Shown here: piece after piece, positions 28,794-38,607 of the stretch
How positions within the stretch are numbered: the stretch's first letter is position 1
Layout of the letters: every line of letters starts with the position of its first letter
Virus record (IMG/VR): IMGVR_UViG_3300021180_000005
Location: 1-64,000 of that record
Direction: 5' to 3' (one strand)
DNA: 64,000 bases
From: a virus
Program-made: the position numbers and the translations under genes
Notes under the pieces: model-generated
Databases searched by the model: none
The model's input: only the letters and a program-made list of their open reading frames with translations
What the model was told of the DNA's origin: nothing

Positions 28794-31616
28794 TTATTCT
28801 TCTTCCTCTGGTTCAAAGTGAATTGAAGGATGCCCTTCTTTCCATTTTACAGGATATCCACGATTTGTTTCAAGTTTTTCCCATGTTCTTCTTGCTGCAG
28901 GAGACATGTCTTTATCACCCTGCAAAGTAATGGGTTTACCTGATCTGTTAGCTTCTGAACGAGCCGCCTCAGCAAGTCTCATGTACGCACGCTCCCCTAT
29001 TCCTTTTCCTGCTTTAGTAGAGTAAGAGGAGCGTACTGTCCATGTCCTAGGGTCTTCTTCTTCAGAAGTGGCACTTACAAGCGCTACAGAATCTCCTTCA
29101 GGGTCACGAGCAGTGACCTGATGAATATCGCCTGCTTTGTTGTACTCATAGGTGTGTTTAGTCGCATCAGTAGTCTTTGATTCTTCTGCTGGATGACGAG
29201 GCATCATTTTGTCTTTAGAAATAGTTTCATTTGCCCCCTCAGTTACATCAAAAGGCGTTTTAACGGACTCTCCACGTTTCAAAGATTGCTCAAGTTCTGT
29301 TGGAGAACGCAATGAGGCACGGCGCTCAGTTATACGTCTCTCCTCACCTGTAGGAGATTTGCCTTCGTCTATACGTCTTTCTGTTGCTCGGTTTTCTACC
29401 TTTGCTGGGGCAGCTGCAGCGGCAGGTGAGCCTCCGCTGACTTTAGGATTGCCAAATTGATCCACTGCAACCCGTAGACGAGGAAATAGCTTAGCAGCAC
29501 GCTCAGCGTTAGCTTTAGCAGAACGATCACGGTTTTCAAAACCCGGTTCACGTTCTGCCTGCTCTGCAGCTCGTCCTATGTTGATTTTTTCATCCTCATT
29601 AAGTTGTTGTGTTATTTCATTGGCTAACTGACCTCGTTCTGTACGATGTCTACGTTCGTCCCGCTTGTTAAAGTCATATTCGTTAGGTTCCAATCCGTGT
29701 GCTTTAGCTAACTTTCTAAGATTATCATCAGAAAGCTCACTTATTTTTTGCTGTACGACTGGATGGTACTCCTCTGCGCTCTTAGCTGGTTCTCTTCCTT
29801 CTTCTCCTGCTTTGACTATGTTCTCTTCCTTAGGAGTGTACTCTGTTGATTCTTCTTTAGGTAATACAGGTTTAGTTTCTTCAGCAGGAGCTTCCTTAAC
29901 TTCTGCTTTTGCCTTTGGCTCTTCAGGTTTAAGTGCGTCCTGTAGAAGTTTGTGTACGCGACCTTCTATTGTGTCTTCTGTGTCTACTACTTTACCCTCT
30001 TTAGCCTTCAATGACTTCAGGTCAGCTGCGGTACCTACCGCTGATTTTGTCTCTACTGGTTTCTCTTCCGGTAGGTTGATCTTTGGTAATCCACCTTTAG
30101 GAACCTGTGGCCCTTCAGGTGTTCCTTCAGTAAGCATCTTAGGCGTGCCCATGGTGCCTTGTTCGTTGGCTAATTGGATACGTCCATAGGATGGTCTAGG
30201 TGCTGCCGTTGGTTCCTGTGGCACAACTGTTGTGGTATGCGCTGGGCTGACTTTAGGAGGTCTATTACCTAGAGACCTAAGAGGAGAAGGCTCTGGTTCT
30301 GCTTTGGCAACAGGGGCAGCTTCAACGTTCTCAGCTGGTACCTCTGCTGCCGTAGTTTCCTTGGGTAGTACTTTTCCAATAGTTCTTCCTACTGCTCCAC
30401 CTACTTGCTGTGGAATAGTTGGCTGTACAGCCTTGGTCTTCTCTAGATGTTCCTTTGCTATGTCGTGATGTGCTTGTGCCTCGTCTAACTCAGCTTGTGC
30501 CTTGTCTAATGCAGAGCGTACTGCTTTAGGTGAATCAATACCCTGTGCATGCGAAGCAGCATACTTTGCATGTTCCGCTGCGGCTGCATCGTGTTTAGCC
30601 TGTGCGTCTGCCAAAGGTTTCTTAGTGGACTCTACATTGGCTTCTGCCTGCTTAACCTCTGGTGGTTTTGTTAGCTCTTCTATTTTTGCTCCAACTCGGT
30701 CCTTGATGCCTTTGCCCACTTTTCCAGAAGCTTTATCAATGCCGTACAATGTCGCTAATTGTGTCAATGCTCCACCGATATCGCCCTTCTGAGCTTGATC
30801 GGTTATGGACATTGCCAATGGACCTATGGCTGGTACATATTCTCCTAAAGTACCGTGCAAAAATGCAGAAATGGCGTGCCCTGTTGCTGCAGCACCGTGA
30901 GTTTTGAAGTACTCCTCCATCTCTCTTTCTGATGCGTCTTTTTCTCCTTGTGCTGGAGCAGTTATGTACTTTGCCAATAGTGTATGCGCTTCTGGATCGG
31001 CTACATTCTTTACCCTGTCCCAGAAAGATGCATTGGGTTTACCTTCCACCGTGTCTGGTACAGCTACTGGAGTCTTTGTACTCGCTATGTCTTTAACTGC
31101 TTCTGTACCAAACTGTACTAAACCTCTTCCCATTTTACCAGCTTCATGACCCACGTGCTCAGGTGTAAATCCTAAGTTTTCAGCCACTGGTGAAGCGGTA
31201 GAAGTAGGGCCTTTGGAGGTTGCCGACTCTTCATCCCCCATAACTCCATGGTACAGTCCACGGATCCCCCTAGCAGCCTTTACAGCCAGCTGTTCTGCTG
31301 GAGATAATACAGCGTTGTTTTTATCCAGCTTTGTTAATAGGTCTTCCTGCGGTGTGGCAGTTTTTGCTGCAGGAGTTGTAACCCCATAGTACGGAGGTTT
31401 TGTAATGCTATTAGTTACTGTGGGATAAGAAAGTGATGTCTGTGGTGTAGACTTTGCTACAGGGTGTAGGGGTTCTTCTGTAAGTCCCTCTGGTACACCC
31501 TGTACTTGCATTTGAGACTTAGGCAGCGCCTCTTCAGTGAGCCCAGCGGGTACACCTTGGACTTGTTGAGGGTCTTCTGTAACGTCTGCTGGAACACCTT
31601 TAACTTGCTCTGCCAT
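28794..31616 (-). CDS. large internal virion-type protein with N-terminal repeats
   Basis: A 940-residue protein. Three copies of a short repeat open it (VKGVPADVTEDP, VQGVPAGLTEEA, VQGVPEGLTEEP). The middle has long Ala/Lys/Glu helices (EQLAVKAARGIRGLYHGVMG; AEVNVESTKKPLADAQAKHD-like segments), low-complexity Pro/Glu/Lys stretches, and a C-terminal domain (VTARDPEGDSVALVSATSEE; GIGERAYMRLAEAARSEANR) resembling GNAT-like or poly-domain ends of large phage virion proteins. Probably ejected or internal protein. Confidence 0.6.
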   Translation of the reverse strand: MAEQVKGVPADVTEDPQQVQGVPAGLTEEALPKSQMQVQGVPEGLTEEPLHPVAKSTPQTSLSYPTVTNSITKPPYYGVTTPAAKTATPQEDLLTKLDKNNAVLSPAEQLAVKAARGIRGLYHGVMGDEESATSKGPTSTASPVAENLGFTPEHVGHEAGKMGRGLVQFGTEAVKDIASTKTPVAVPDTVEGKPNASFWDRVKNVADPEAHTLLAKYITAPAQGEKDASEREMEEYFKTHGAAATGHAISAFLHGTLGEYVPAIGPLAMSITDQAQKGDIGGALTQLATLYGIDKASGKVGKGIKDRVGAKIEELTKPPEVKQAEANVESTKKPLADAQAKHDAAAAEHAKYAASHAQGIDSPKAVRSALDKAQAELDEAQAHHDIAKEHLEKTKAVQPTIPQQVGGAVGRTIGKVLPKETTAAEVPAENVEAAPVAKAEPEPSPLRSLGNRPPKVSPAHTTTVVPQEPTAAPRPSYGRIQLANEQGTMGTPKMLTEGTPEGPQVPKGGLPKINLPEEKPVETKSAVGTAADLKSLKAKEGKVVDTEDTIEGRVHKLLQDALKPEEPKAKAEVKEAPAEETKPVLPKEESTEYTPKEENIVKAGEEGREPAKSAEEYHPVVQQKISELSDDNLRKLAKAHGLEPNEYDFNKRDERRHRTERGQLANEITQQLNEDEKINIGRAAEQAEREPGFENRDRSAKANAERAAKLFPRLRVAVDQFGNPKVSGGSPAAAAAPAKVENRATERRIDEGKSPTGEERRITERRASLRSPTELEQSLKRGESVKTPFDVTEGANETISKDKMMPRHPAEESKTTDATKHTYEYNKAGDIHQVTARDPEGDSVALVSATSEEEDPRTWTVRSSYSTKAGKGIGERAYMRLAEAARSEANRSGKPITLQGDKDMSPAARRTWEKLETNRGYPVKWKEGHPSIHFEPEEEE

Positions 31617-31624
31617 ATTGTCTC

Positions 31625-34600
31625 CTATTGTGTCAAACTATGGTACTGTCCATCTAAAGCGTACCCTACTACTTTGTTCTGTTTATCTCTGTACACATGC
31701 GTAGCAGTATCCGGTACTCCTTCAGGTCTAGCAGCTGTTTTTGCCGCTCCTCCTGTTGCTCCACCGAAGTCTACGTTGTCAGAGTTACGCATAGCTACCT
31801 GCTCCAGATAGTTCTGGAAGGATGCCTTAGATTCTTCACCGCTAAGATAAGGCTGAGGTATAGTATGCATTTCGTTTTTAATAATGGCAGGACTTCGTGG
31901 TATCTGGCCTTGTGAAGCCTTCAAGTTTGCAAAGTGTGCCATCATGGTTGTGTAGTAGTCTGCCAGTACTTGACGCGCAGCAGGACTTAGGTCCTGATAC
32001 TGGTTTTTATTCAGTGTGCCCTTCATCAACTGCTCAGAATACCCAGTAACTGGATGCCCTAGAAGTGCGTCGAAAGCCCCAGCTACCATCTTGCTGATAT
32101 AGTCTGGTTTCTCAGATTCTTCAGTTATAGACGTTAATACTGGTATATCTGTGGGTTTCAACTTTCCTTCTTCAATGTGCTGTTGATACTTCTGAAGTGC
32201 GTCCTGAATTACGTTATACGTCTTGTTCTTTTCTCGGTCTTTTTCAACCTGTGTAGCTGGTATGTTTGATATTCCATTAGCAGGGTCCAATCCTTGATTC
32301 TTGGCTTCTTCTGCTGTAAGAGCCTTGCGGCCTTTTGGAGTATCAAAGTACATGACTTTACCTGCTGTGCGTTTCTGCTCTGCAGTGGTAGCCTGTGTGG
32401 CAGGTGCGTTGTTAGCTCCTAAATACGCCAGAGCATTGCTATACTCCTGATCATCTATGATTTTGTTTTTATGAGCAGTTTCTAACGCAGACTTTTGCTG
32501 AGATGGATCGGCTACATCTGGTGTACCTACTTTAGCTAAGGTAGCTTCAAATGCTTTCTTGTCCTGCGCAGCTCCTTCTTTGGGAGTAACCGGGCCTGCA
32601 TAGACAATATGCGTTGGGTCCTTCTCATTATAAAATGCTACTTGTGGTCCTTGGTCCTCTTTACCGGGTTGGATTGCTCCACCTGTTACTTGTTTGAATC
32701 CCGGTATTGCGCTTTCCTTGCTGGCTTTATCTTCTTCAGCTGTAGCCTTAATAGCTTCTGGAATTTCCTTTTCGGTCTTAGCTGCTTCTACGTTTCTATT
32801 GGCTACAGTTCCGGGTATAATCTTATTCAACCCCGGAGCAGTAGCTGCTAGGCCTACTTGTCCTGCTATAGAGGCTGCACGTCCTAGTTTACCTAGTACT
32901 CCGGGGTGGTTCTCTTTAGAACCCCACGGTGTGCTTTTCAAGTAATTCTGCTTTGCTTCCTGTAATAGAAGTGCCTTTTCATGTCCCTCTGCGGTACCTT
33001 GATCTAACGCTGCTTGTATGTCGGCGTCGTATTTGGCTACTCTAGCTTCATGGTTTGGAACTATAGGCTTCATACCCGACGTTGGTGCTGGTGGACCCTG
33101 TGTAGTTGGTGTTTGCGGTCCTTGAATAGGTTGTGGTGCGCCTCCTTCAGGTTGTCCTCCTAAAGCTGCTGGCTTTGTTAATCCCGGCATTACTTTCTTT
33201 GCCCAATCTACGGCCAGTAAACTACCAAGAGTTTTCTTTGGTTTCTCTTCCTCTACAGGTTGCTCTTGTATCTTTTCGTTGTTAGACACATCAGAGGTTG
33301 TAGTCTGCACGCCTGGGTTACGTACTTGCTCTGCGGCTTTAGCCTTTGCTTTTTCTTCCATTACTTGACTATAAGGTCTAAGGTTTTGTTCCCCAGCATT
33401 AGTAGCAACCGTAGTAGGTCCTTCTGGTTTCTCTTCTGGATGTTCCGCGCGATATTGCTCAGCCTTTTCAGGGGTGAGTACTTTTTCACCGTCTTGTAAA
33501 ATGGCTACCTGATGCTTGCCGTCGTTTACATCTACATCCCCGCCGTCGTCGTATACTGGAGCCTTACCTATGGGGACTAATGGCATCTCTGGTTCAGGTG
33601 CTGCACTTTTACCTCCCGGCATGTAGCTAGGCTGTATTACGTTTCCATTGCTGGGTGTAGTAAGACGTGCTTCCTTAGCAGCTTCTCGATCTTGTGCACC
33701 TTTACGGAAGCCTGCTATGCCAAACGCTCCTTGGTCCCCTGTGGTGTCTGTAACAGGAGCTGGTGCCTTAGACTCGCTTGGTGTGTTAAGTAGACTTTGT
33801 AACCTCGCATCTGCTTCCGATTGTGCTCTACGTCCTGCAGCAGTTGATACGTCTCCACCATCATCATACAGAGGTAGAGGTGTCTTGAGGCTTTCTGGAA
33901 CAATTGGTTTCATACGCGGCTGTTCTTGTGATTGTGCAGGCGCTGTGCGTTGATGCGTAGCTGGGGCAGGAGGTGCTGGTGGGGCTATCTTTACAGGTGT
34001 CAAGTTTCCATCCGCGTCAACGTGGTACAGCACTTGTCCAGAGCCCGGTCTTTCTCCATACCCTTGTGGATGCACTAGATCACTTTCTGTAGTGACAATA
34101 GGCTTCATTTCTGGTTTTGGCTTTGGTGCGTTCTCTTTTGCCAAAGCATCGACTTGTGCTTGTTTCTCTGCAATGCCTTGTGCTTCGCTCTCTCCGGGAG
34201 GCAGTGATTTAAGTGCAGACGTTACACCTTTTGCTTTGTCTCCTAGCTTTTTTAGTGTGCCGGGATTTTCTTGTGTGTCCACATCTCCTCCATTATCATA
34301 AAGCGGAATTGGATTATAACCCATAGGGTTGTACTCATTGTTGTCTTCAGTGGGAGACAGAGGATTCATATCTCTGTTAGGTGCTCCCACCTTTACAGGT
34401 CTAGGAAAACGTTGAAGCTGCTCAGCAGTTGGTGCTTGCGGAACAGAAGGTTGAGCAAGTTTAGACATGCCAGAAGGTACAGGAGGCTGTCCTTGCGCTG
34501 CTGATATTTGTCCTTGCGGAGCAGCGGTTGTTGGAGTCGCTGACACTTGAGGCGCTTTGTTTGTAGGTGTAGTAGAAACAGGCGGTTTAGCATTTTGCTG

Positions 34601-34642
34601 CGCCATTAATGCTTTTACAATTGGATTATCTGTCAGTGCCAT
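31625..34642 (-). CDS. large Pro-rich internal virion protein
   Basis: A 1005-residue protein, Pro/Ala/Gln rich in its N-terminal half. A motif LYDNGGDVD/LYDDGGDVS/VYDDGGDVD recurs three times; the third copy leads into KHQVAILQDGEKVLTPEKAE, a phage structural module. The C-terminal 400 residues are helical (TAEEDKASKESAIPGFKQVT; ISKMVAGAFDALLGHPVTGY). Likely a component of the internal core or DNA ejection apparatus together with 28794 and 34664. Confidence 0.6.
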   Translation of the reverse strand: MALTDNPIVKALMAQQNAKPPVSTTPTNKAPQVSATPTTAAPQGQISAAQGQPPVPSGMSKLAQPSVPQAPTAEQLQRFPRPVKVGAPNRDMNPLSPTEDNNEYNPMGYNPIPLYDNGGDVDTQENPGTLKKLGDKAKGVTSALKSLPPGESEAQGIAEKQAQVDALAKENAPKPKPEMKPIVTTESDLVHPQGYGERPGSGQVLYHVDADGNLTPVKIAPPAPPAPATHQRTAPAQSQEQPRMKPIVPESLKTPLPLYDDGGDVSTAAGRRAQSEADARLQSLLNTPSESKAPAPVTDTTGDQGAFGIAGFRKGAQDREAAKEARLTTPSNGNVIQPSYMPGGKSAAPEPEMPLVPIGKAPVYDDGGDVDVNDGKHQVAILQDGEKVLTPEKAEQYRAEHPEEKPEGPTTVATNAGEQNLRPYSQVMEEKAKAKAAEQVRNPGVQTTTSDVSNNEKIQEQPVEEEKPKKTLGSLLAVDWAKKVMPGLTKPAALGGQPEGGAPQPIQGPQTPTTQGPPAPTSGMKPIVPNHEARVAKYDADIQAALDQGTAEGHEKALLLQEAKQNYLKSTPWGSKENHPGVLGKLGRAASIAGQVGLAATAPGLNKIIPGTVANRNVEAAKTEKEIPEAIKATAEEDKASKESAIPGFKQVTGGAIQPGKEDQGPQVAFYNEKDPTHIVYAGPVTPKEGAAQDKKAFEATLAKVGTPDVADPSQQKSALETAHKNKIIDDQEYSNALAYLGANNAPATQATTAEQKRTAGKVMYFDTPKGRKALTAEEAKNQGLDPANGISNIPATQVEKDREKNKTYNVIQDALQKYQQHIEEGKLKPTDIPVLTSITEESEKPDYISKMVAGAFDALLGHPVTGYSEQLMKGTLNKNQYQDLSPAARQVLADYYTTMMAHFANLKASQGQIPRSPAIIKNEMHTIPQPYLSGEESKASFQNYLEQVAMRNSDNVDFGGATGGAAKTAARPEGVPDTATHVYRDKQNKVVGYALDGQYHSLTQ

Positions 34643-34663
34643 AATGACTCCTAAAATATATTC

Positions 34664-35278
34664 TTAAACCCCGCCTGCAAAGTCCTTAGCTATACTTCCA
34701 CCGAAGTTTGAAAGTCTGGTTAACTGAGATAGCCAATCAGCTCCCTGCGTTGCTTGTTCTGTAGATACATCTTCGTTTGCTTGCTTCATAGCTCCTAACT
34801 GTCCACTGACGTTAGTGCCATACAAACCTTGCATACCTGCTGCGCCTCTTTGATTGAGGTCTTTAGCGCCCATTACATCTTGCGCGGCAACACCTTCGGA
34901 TGCACCTGCTGCAGACTTAGCTTTATCTCGTGCCAGTTGTCCTAGGTCTTTGCTAAGGGTGGTAGCGTTACCTGTTCGTGCTGCATTTCCTTTTAGTTCG
35001 CTCTCAGCTCCACCGTACGCCGCCCCTGCGCCTGCTTCTGCGTTGGTAAGCAGCTCATTAGTCTGGTTAGGATCGTAGAGGTGCGTTGCGTTCATCTCTC
35101 TTGAGAAAAACGGATTAAGCTGAGCACTTTCAGAGGTAGCTTGCTTTCCTAAGTCTGTAGCTAGACCCGATGCTTGCGCTTCATTTTGTCTTGCCTGAGC
35201 ATTGTACTGCCCACCACCCAACCCTAGAAATGTAGGGAATATTCCTTGAAACAGTAGTGCCAAAATCATTTTCATCAT
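34664..35278 (-). CDS. internal virion protein
   Basis: A 204-residue Ala/Gly/Asn/Gln-rich helical protein. MMKMILALLFQGIFPTFLGL is a hydrophobic start; FFSREMNATHLYDPNQTNEL and AAYGGAESELKGNAARTGNA resemble podovirus-type internal core proteins. The composition (almost no Cys or Trp) suits an ejected protein. AAGGAAAACG lies before the ATG. Confidence 0.6.
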   Translation of the reverse strand: MMKMILALLFQGIFPTFLGLGGGQYNAQARQNEAQASGLATDLGKQATSESAQLNPFFSREMNATHLYDPNQTNELLTNAEAGAGAAYGGAESELKGNAARTGNATTLSKDLGQLARDKAKSAAGASEGVAAQDVMGAKDLNQRGAAGMQGLYGTNVSGQLGAMKQANEDVSTEQATQGADWLSQLTRLSNFGGSIAKDFAGGV

Positions 35279-35318
35279 TACGTTTTCCTTTTAATCTACA
35301 TTTCTCTTGTGTTACTTA

Positions 35319-35939
35319 TTAAACTGGTATCTCTACCCAAGTAACAGTGGTCTGAAAACTTGTTGCACTGGCTGCGTTTAGAGCAACAGCGCAACCGGGG
35401 GCAATGCACAGTGCTCCTGCAATCTCATCTTTAACATAAGGCGCTGTTGAAGTAGTTGCGGTAGCTGATATAGAATTAGCAAACATTGTCCGTACCAGCA
35501 CTGGAGTAGCTCCCAGAGTAGCAGAAGAATCCGCTTTGCCTACCGAGGACGCAGCGCCTCCTATCAATGCAGGGTTAACTGTCAAAGGAGTAGTGTGCAC
35601 CGTAGCGGTAGCCAGAGGGTTAATTACTGCCGCCAATGAAACTACGTCAATAGCTGCTGCAGCGGCTAAATCTTGAGCTACAATTACTTCCAACAAAACT
35701 AAGTTCTTTCCAGAACCTGCAGGGTTGCTAAGAATGAACCCTGTGGCTACAGCCGCAAGGTTCGTAACTGCAATTGCGCCTTGGGTGGTTGCTGTGAACA
35801 CGTTTCCTTTGTATACGTTCTCGTAATATCTGGGCTGTAATTCGGTAACCATCAGGTCTGTGAATTCCCCAGCCCCAAACGTCACGTTCTGCCCTACTAC
35901 CTTGCCTGTAATTCCTTGATTTCCTTGGATGCTTGACAT
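35319..35939 (-). CDS. virion structural protein
   Basis: A 206-residue Ala/Thr/Val-rich beta protein (TATTQGAIAVTNLAAVATGF; SGKNLVLLEVIVAQDLAAAA) ending VTWVEIPV. It resembles small head or tail decoration proteins seen in environmental phages. ATG preceded by AAAAAGGAAC. Function not determined. Confidence 0.6.
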   Translation of the reverse strand: MSSIQGNQGITGKVVGQNVTFGAGEFTDLMVTELQPRYYENVYKGNVFTATTQGAIAVTNLAAVATGFILSNPAGSGKNLVLLEVIVAQDLAAAAAIDVVSLAAVINPLATATVHTTPLTVNPALIGGAASSVGKADSSATLGATPVLVRTMFANSISATATTSTAPYVKDEIAGALCIAPGCAVALNAASATSFQTTVTWVEIPV

Positions 35940-35949
35940 ATGTTCCTTT

Positions 35950-36273
35950 TTATACTAAATCTCCTCCCGTCACTTCGGGATCGCTCGCTAAAATCTGTGG
36001 ATCAAAATCTTGAGGCTTAGCCTTGCCGCCATCACATGCCAGCTGTGTGAGTGCCACACGCATGGACCTAATTTCCTTCAAAATCTTCAAAAGAGTATCA
36101 TTCACAGCGGTCGTGTCTCCTATCTGAATATACCCAACACCAACTCCGGGTGTTCCCATGAATACGTTAAGGGTATCCGTAGCAAAGTACATTTCTCCTA
36201 ATGACAGTGGCATAGCTGCTTGTAGATTGGCTTGGGTTCCACGCAACGGTTGAAAAGTAAAATTCCTTGCCAT
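35950..36273 (-). CDS. tail fibre adaptor-like protein
   Basis: A 107-residue protein. FQPLRGTQANLQAAMPLSLG followed by EMYFATDTLNVFMG is the same N-terminal module that opens the next gene (FAVYRGTLANLSALASTGQA), a phage hyaluronidase/fibre-like head module. The C-terminus is helical (LLKILKEIRSMRVALTQLA). Probably a fibre or baseplate component; paralogous to 36274. Confidence 0.65.
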   Translation of the reverse strand: MARNFTFQPLRGTQANLQAAMPLSLGEMYFATDTLNVFMGTPGVGVGYIQIGDTTAVNDTLLKILKEIRSMRVALTQLACDGGKAKPQDFDPQILASDPEVTGGDLV

Positions 36274-36927
36274 TTAGAATGTCCCGGCGTCAATTAAAGT
36301 CAAATTTGATCCTGCATTGATGGTTGCAGGCAACTGCGTCTGTGCCAATGTTCCGCTGATATCAGTGAAAGCTGGCTGCGCCAAACTCAATACCCCTGAA
36401 GAGTTCATTCCAGTAGCAAATTGGTGCGATACCGGAGAAGTAACTGGGAAGACGGCTGTGCCTACTAATCCATAATAATTCGTTCCGTCCGAAACTATGT
36501 CAAGGCTTTGACCTGTGAGCAAAGTAACTGAAGAAGACCCATTGATGGTGCTAGTGGTGGGAGTAATAGTTACTGTACCAGCGCCTTGGTTGGAGAATGT
36601 TGCAATCCATCCTGTTGGGAAAGTCGCACCCGCCTGAGGCAAGGTCACGGCTATTGCCGACGCATTTTTTAGAGTCACTAGTTTAGAACGGTCACTTCCA
36701 AGAACTGTGTACGTAGTACCAACCTGTGCATTTACAGCAACAAGGTCTTGTGCTACTTTTTGCCACGCATTACCTGCGCCAATACCAGCGCTTCCTGACC
36801 CAGCATCTACGTATAACTCATTTGTGTCCGTAGTCCATGCGAGTACCCCGGCTTGACCTGTAGATGCTAAAGCAGAAAGATTAGCGAGAGTACCACGGTA
36901 TACCGCAAACTTTACATTTAGTGCCAT
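36274..36927 (-). CDS. tail fibre-like protein
   Basis: A 217-residue protein: head module YRGTLANLSALASTGQAGVL then WTTDTNELYVDAG; a beta region (VTLPQAGATFPTGWIATFSN, TVTITPTTSTINGSSSVTLL) typical of fibre domains; and a C-terminal motif ISGTLAQTQLPATINAGSNL ending DAGTF. The same ending occurs in the 60-residue gene upstream, so the region grew by duplication. Confidence 0.7.
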   Translation of the reverse strand: MALNVKFAVYRGTLANLSALASTGQAGVLAWTTDTNELYVDAGSGSAGIGAGNAWQKVAQDLVAVNAQVGTTYTVLGSDRSKLVTLKNASAIAVTLPQAGATFPTGWIATFSNQGAGTVTITPTTSTINGSSSVTLLTGQSLDIVSDGTNYYGLVGTAVFPVTSPVSHQFATGMNSSGVLSLAQPAFTDISGTLAQTQLPATINAGSNLTLIDAGTF

Positions 36928-36942
36928 TTATTTCCTAATTTC

Positions 36943-37125
36943 CTAGAATGTACCTACATCTAAAAGTTGAAGAGTTGTGCCTGACCCTATACTAGTAGGC
37001 ATCTGGTTCTCGTTAATCTGTCCCGACAAGGCGCTAAGGGTTGGCATTGTATCGGTAGTTTGAGTCGTACCGTCTGTGTATACTATGTTTGAGTATCTTG
37101 ATAAATTTAAAATAGGTTTGGACAC
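36943..37125 (-). CDS. short fibre-tip-like protein
   Basis: Sixty residues; the second half LSGQINENQMPTSIGSGTTL ending LLDVGTF matches the C-terminal motif of 36274-36927. A small paralogous piece of the fibre genes, with its start overlapping the upstream stop by one base. Confidence 0.55.
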   Translation of the reverse strand: MSKPILNLSRYSNIVYTDGTTQTTDTMPTLSALSGQINENQMPTSIGSGTTLQLLDVGTF

Positions 37126-37754
37126 TATTGGACACTCCTTTTTGGACCCGGTGCTGGACGGTCCAATACAATTCCTAGACCATGTCCTCCTTGTTGCCCA
37201 CCTGGACTTGCTGTGCCGCTTCCTGTAGAAGGCAAAAGAGTAGATGCGTTAATTCCTGACATCTGTATTTGTATAGCCCCACCTAAATTTCCAAAAACTG
37301 TTGGCTTAGCAGGGTCTGATCCCGGCATTTGAGCGTAGCTTCTAAGATAATACGTATTCAGAGTTTTACCGTCGTTCTGAAACGTAGGTAAGTTTAAAAA
37401 AGAACTCCTAGATGTGCCATGGTCAATCACATGAGGCTGGGTAAAGTTAGGGTTCGTGTCTATTTCTGAAAAATATCTAATGCCTTTTTGTACGGGTTGA
37501 TTATGCACTATTGTGTGATGCAGAATCTCCCCCGGACAGATTATAACGCCGTTGCTGTACGCACCCTGCACATTTATGCTATCTACAGGAGGTGGAGGAA
37601 TTACTTTGCCAACCGCTGCTACACCTGCGTTTTTAGCCAAGGTGTTAACTGCAGTAATTATCCTATCAAACAGCGTACCTGCATAGGAATCCTTTTGGGA
37701 AATGAATGAAAGTTCCCTTCCCCCCGTAAGCTGCTCATTTGCTCCGCGTGCCAT
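37125..37754 (-). CDS. virion protein
   Basis: A 209-residue protein starting MARGANEQLTGGRELSFISQ, with a VIPPPPVDSI linker and a beta region (GVIICPGEILHHTIVHNQPV; RYFSEIDTNPNFTQPHVIDH) recalling fibronectin-like virion domains. Its Gly/Pro-rich end is probably disordered. The ATG and ribosome site sit within the last codons of the preceding GIY-YIG nuclease. Confidence 0.6.
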   Translation of the reverse strand: MARGANEQLTGGRELSFISQKDSYAGTLFDRIITAVNTLAKNAGVAAVGKVIPPPPVDSINVQGAYSNGVIICPGEILHHTIVHNQPVQKGIRYFSEIDTNPNFTQPHVIDHGTSRSSFLNLPTFQNDGKTLNTYYLRSYAQMPGSDPAKPTVFGNLGGAIQIQMSGINASTLLPSTGSGTASPGGQQGGHGLGIVLDRPAPGPKRSVQ

Positions 37755-38520
37755 ACAGTTCTCCTTTTAACTTCAAAGCCAAAACATTGGCTTCTTCTTT
37801 TTTTGTAAACCTTCCAAATTTTTTAGTCTTACCTTTTATCCAAAGTACAACTGTCCATTTATCTGCTTCTTTGTCCCAGTATACACCTTTGGCTGTTCCT
37901 TTATTCCACGCAGGAATTCCTTTATGGGATTCTGATAGTTTTCTACGTGTCTCTTCTTTAGTCTTTATACCAAACTTCTTTACATATGAATCATGTTTGA
38001 ACTTTCTACATATTTCACAACGGCAATTCTTTTTGCCGTAAGCATAGCTTGTGCCGTGCTTCCATCCTGCTTTCCATGGAGCAGGTTTGCCTAGTTTTGC
38101 TTTTCTCATTTTGCTCTTTGAATGAGCACTGTGCTTCATACCAAAGAATGAGTTTCCAGAACCCTTGCGAGAGTTTCCTATGGTCTTCCTGAATTTCTTA
38201 AGTTGAGAGGCAGTATATGGCACTCCTGCAGTTCCATCCCCACCGTCAGCAATATTATAGCCATTCGGTGTTTTTGTTTTCAACTTAACTATGTACTTTT
38301 TCTCAAGTCTATTCAATTCTTCTCTTGTTCTGCAAACTGTAAGCGTTCGTATAGTGAAATTTTCTTTTCCATACTTTAGTAGTGCATGTACCAAAGCGTG
38401 CGGTCCACGATTTCTCTTAGCATCAGAACCGTGACTACTCCACCTCTTTTTTAAGGTTTGTATAGTTTGTCCTACGTATTTTTTACCATTGACTTTGTTT
38501 GTTATTAAATAAACTTGCAT
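37735..38520 (-). CDS. GIY-YIG homing endonuclease
   Basis: A 261-residue nuclease: VYLITNKVNGKKYVGQTIQT with the Y...YVG core and Arg in LKKRWSSH, GYNIADGGDG, then NUMOD3-type repeats (KKFRKTIGNSRKGSGNSFFG; ETRRKLSESHKGIPAWNKG) for DNA binding, and the HGTSYAYGKKNCRCEICRKF module shared with the HNH at 18076. Preceded by its own extended -10 promoter and a two-hairpin leader. Its last 20 bases overlap the next gene's start. Confidence 0.9.
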   Translation of the reverse strand: MQVYLITNKVNGKKYVGQTIQTLKKRWSSHGSDAKRNRGPHALVHALLKYGKENFTIRTLTVCRTREELNRLEKKYIVKLKTKTPNGYNIADGGDGTAGVPYTASQLKKFRKTIGNSRKGSGNSFFGMKHSAHSKSKMRKAKLGKPAPWKAGWKHGTSYAYGKKNCRCEICRKFKHDSYVKKFGIKTKEETRRKLSESHKGIPAWNKGTAKGVYWDKEADKWTVVLWIKGKTKKFGRFTKKEEANVLALKLKGELYGTRSK

Positions 38521-38540
38521 TTACTTATCTCCGAGAAAGT

Positions 38541-38599
38541 TGAGAAGGGAGGTGTTCTCGGCACCTCCCCGCTCTAGCCCAGAACCGCTAAGTTCTGAG
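38541..38599 (-). ncRNA. two-hairpin leader RNA, copy C
   Basis: On the - strand: hairpin I CAGAAC/GTTCTG with loop TTAGCG, linker GGCTAGAG, hairpin II GGGAGGTG/CACCTCCC with flanking GAG/CTC pairing, then AACTTTCT and CGGAG before the nuclease ATG at 38520. The predicted transcript from the extended -10 at 38608 would start just ahead of hairpin I. Confidence 0.7.
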
Positions 38600-38607
38600 A
38601 TACTTCT

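Noticed and set aside
28794-34642. CRISPR-like or tandem DNA repeats
   Set aside because: Repeats are short protein motifs with variable DNA spacing; no direct-repeat/spacer array is present anywhere in the window.
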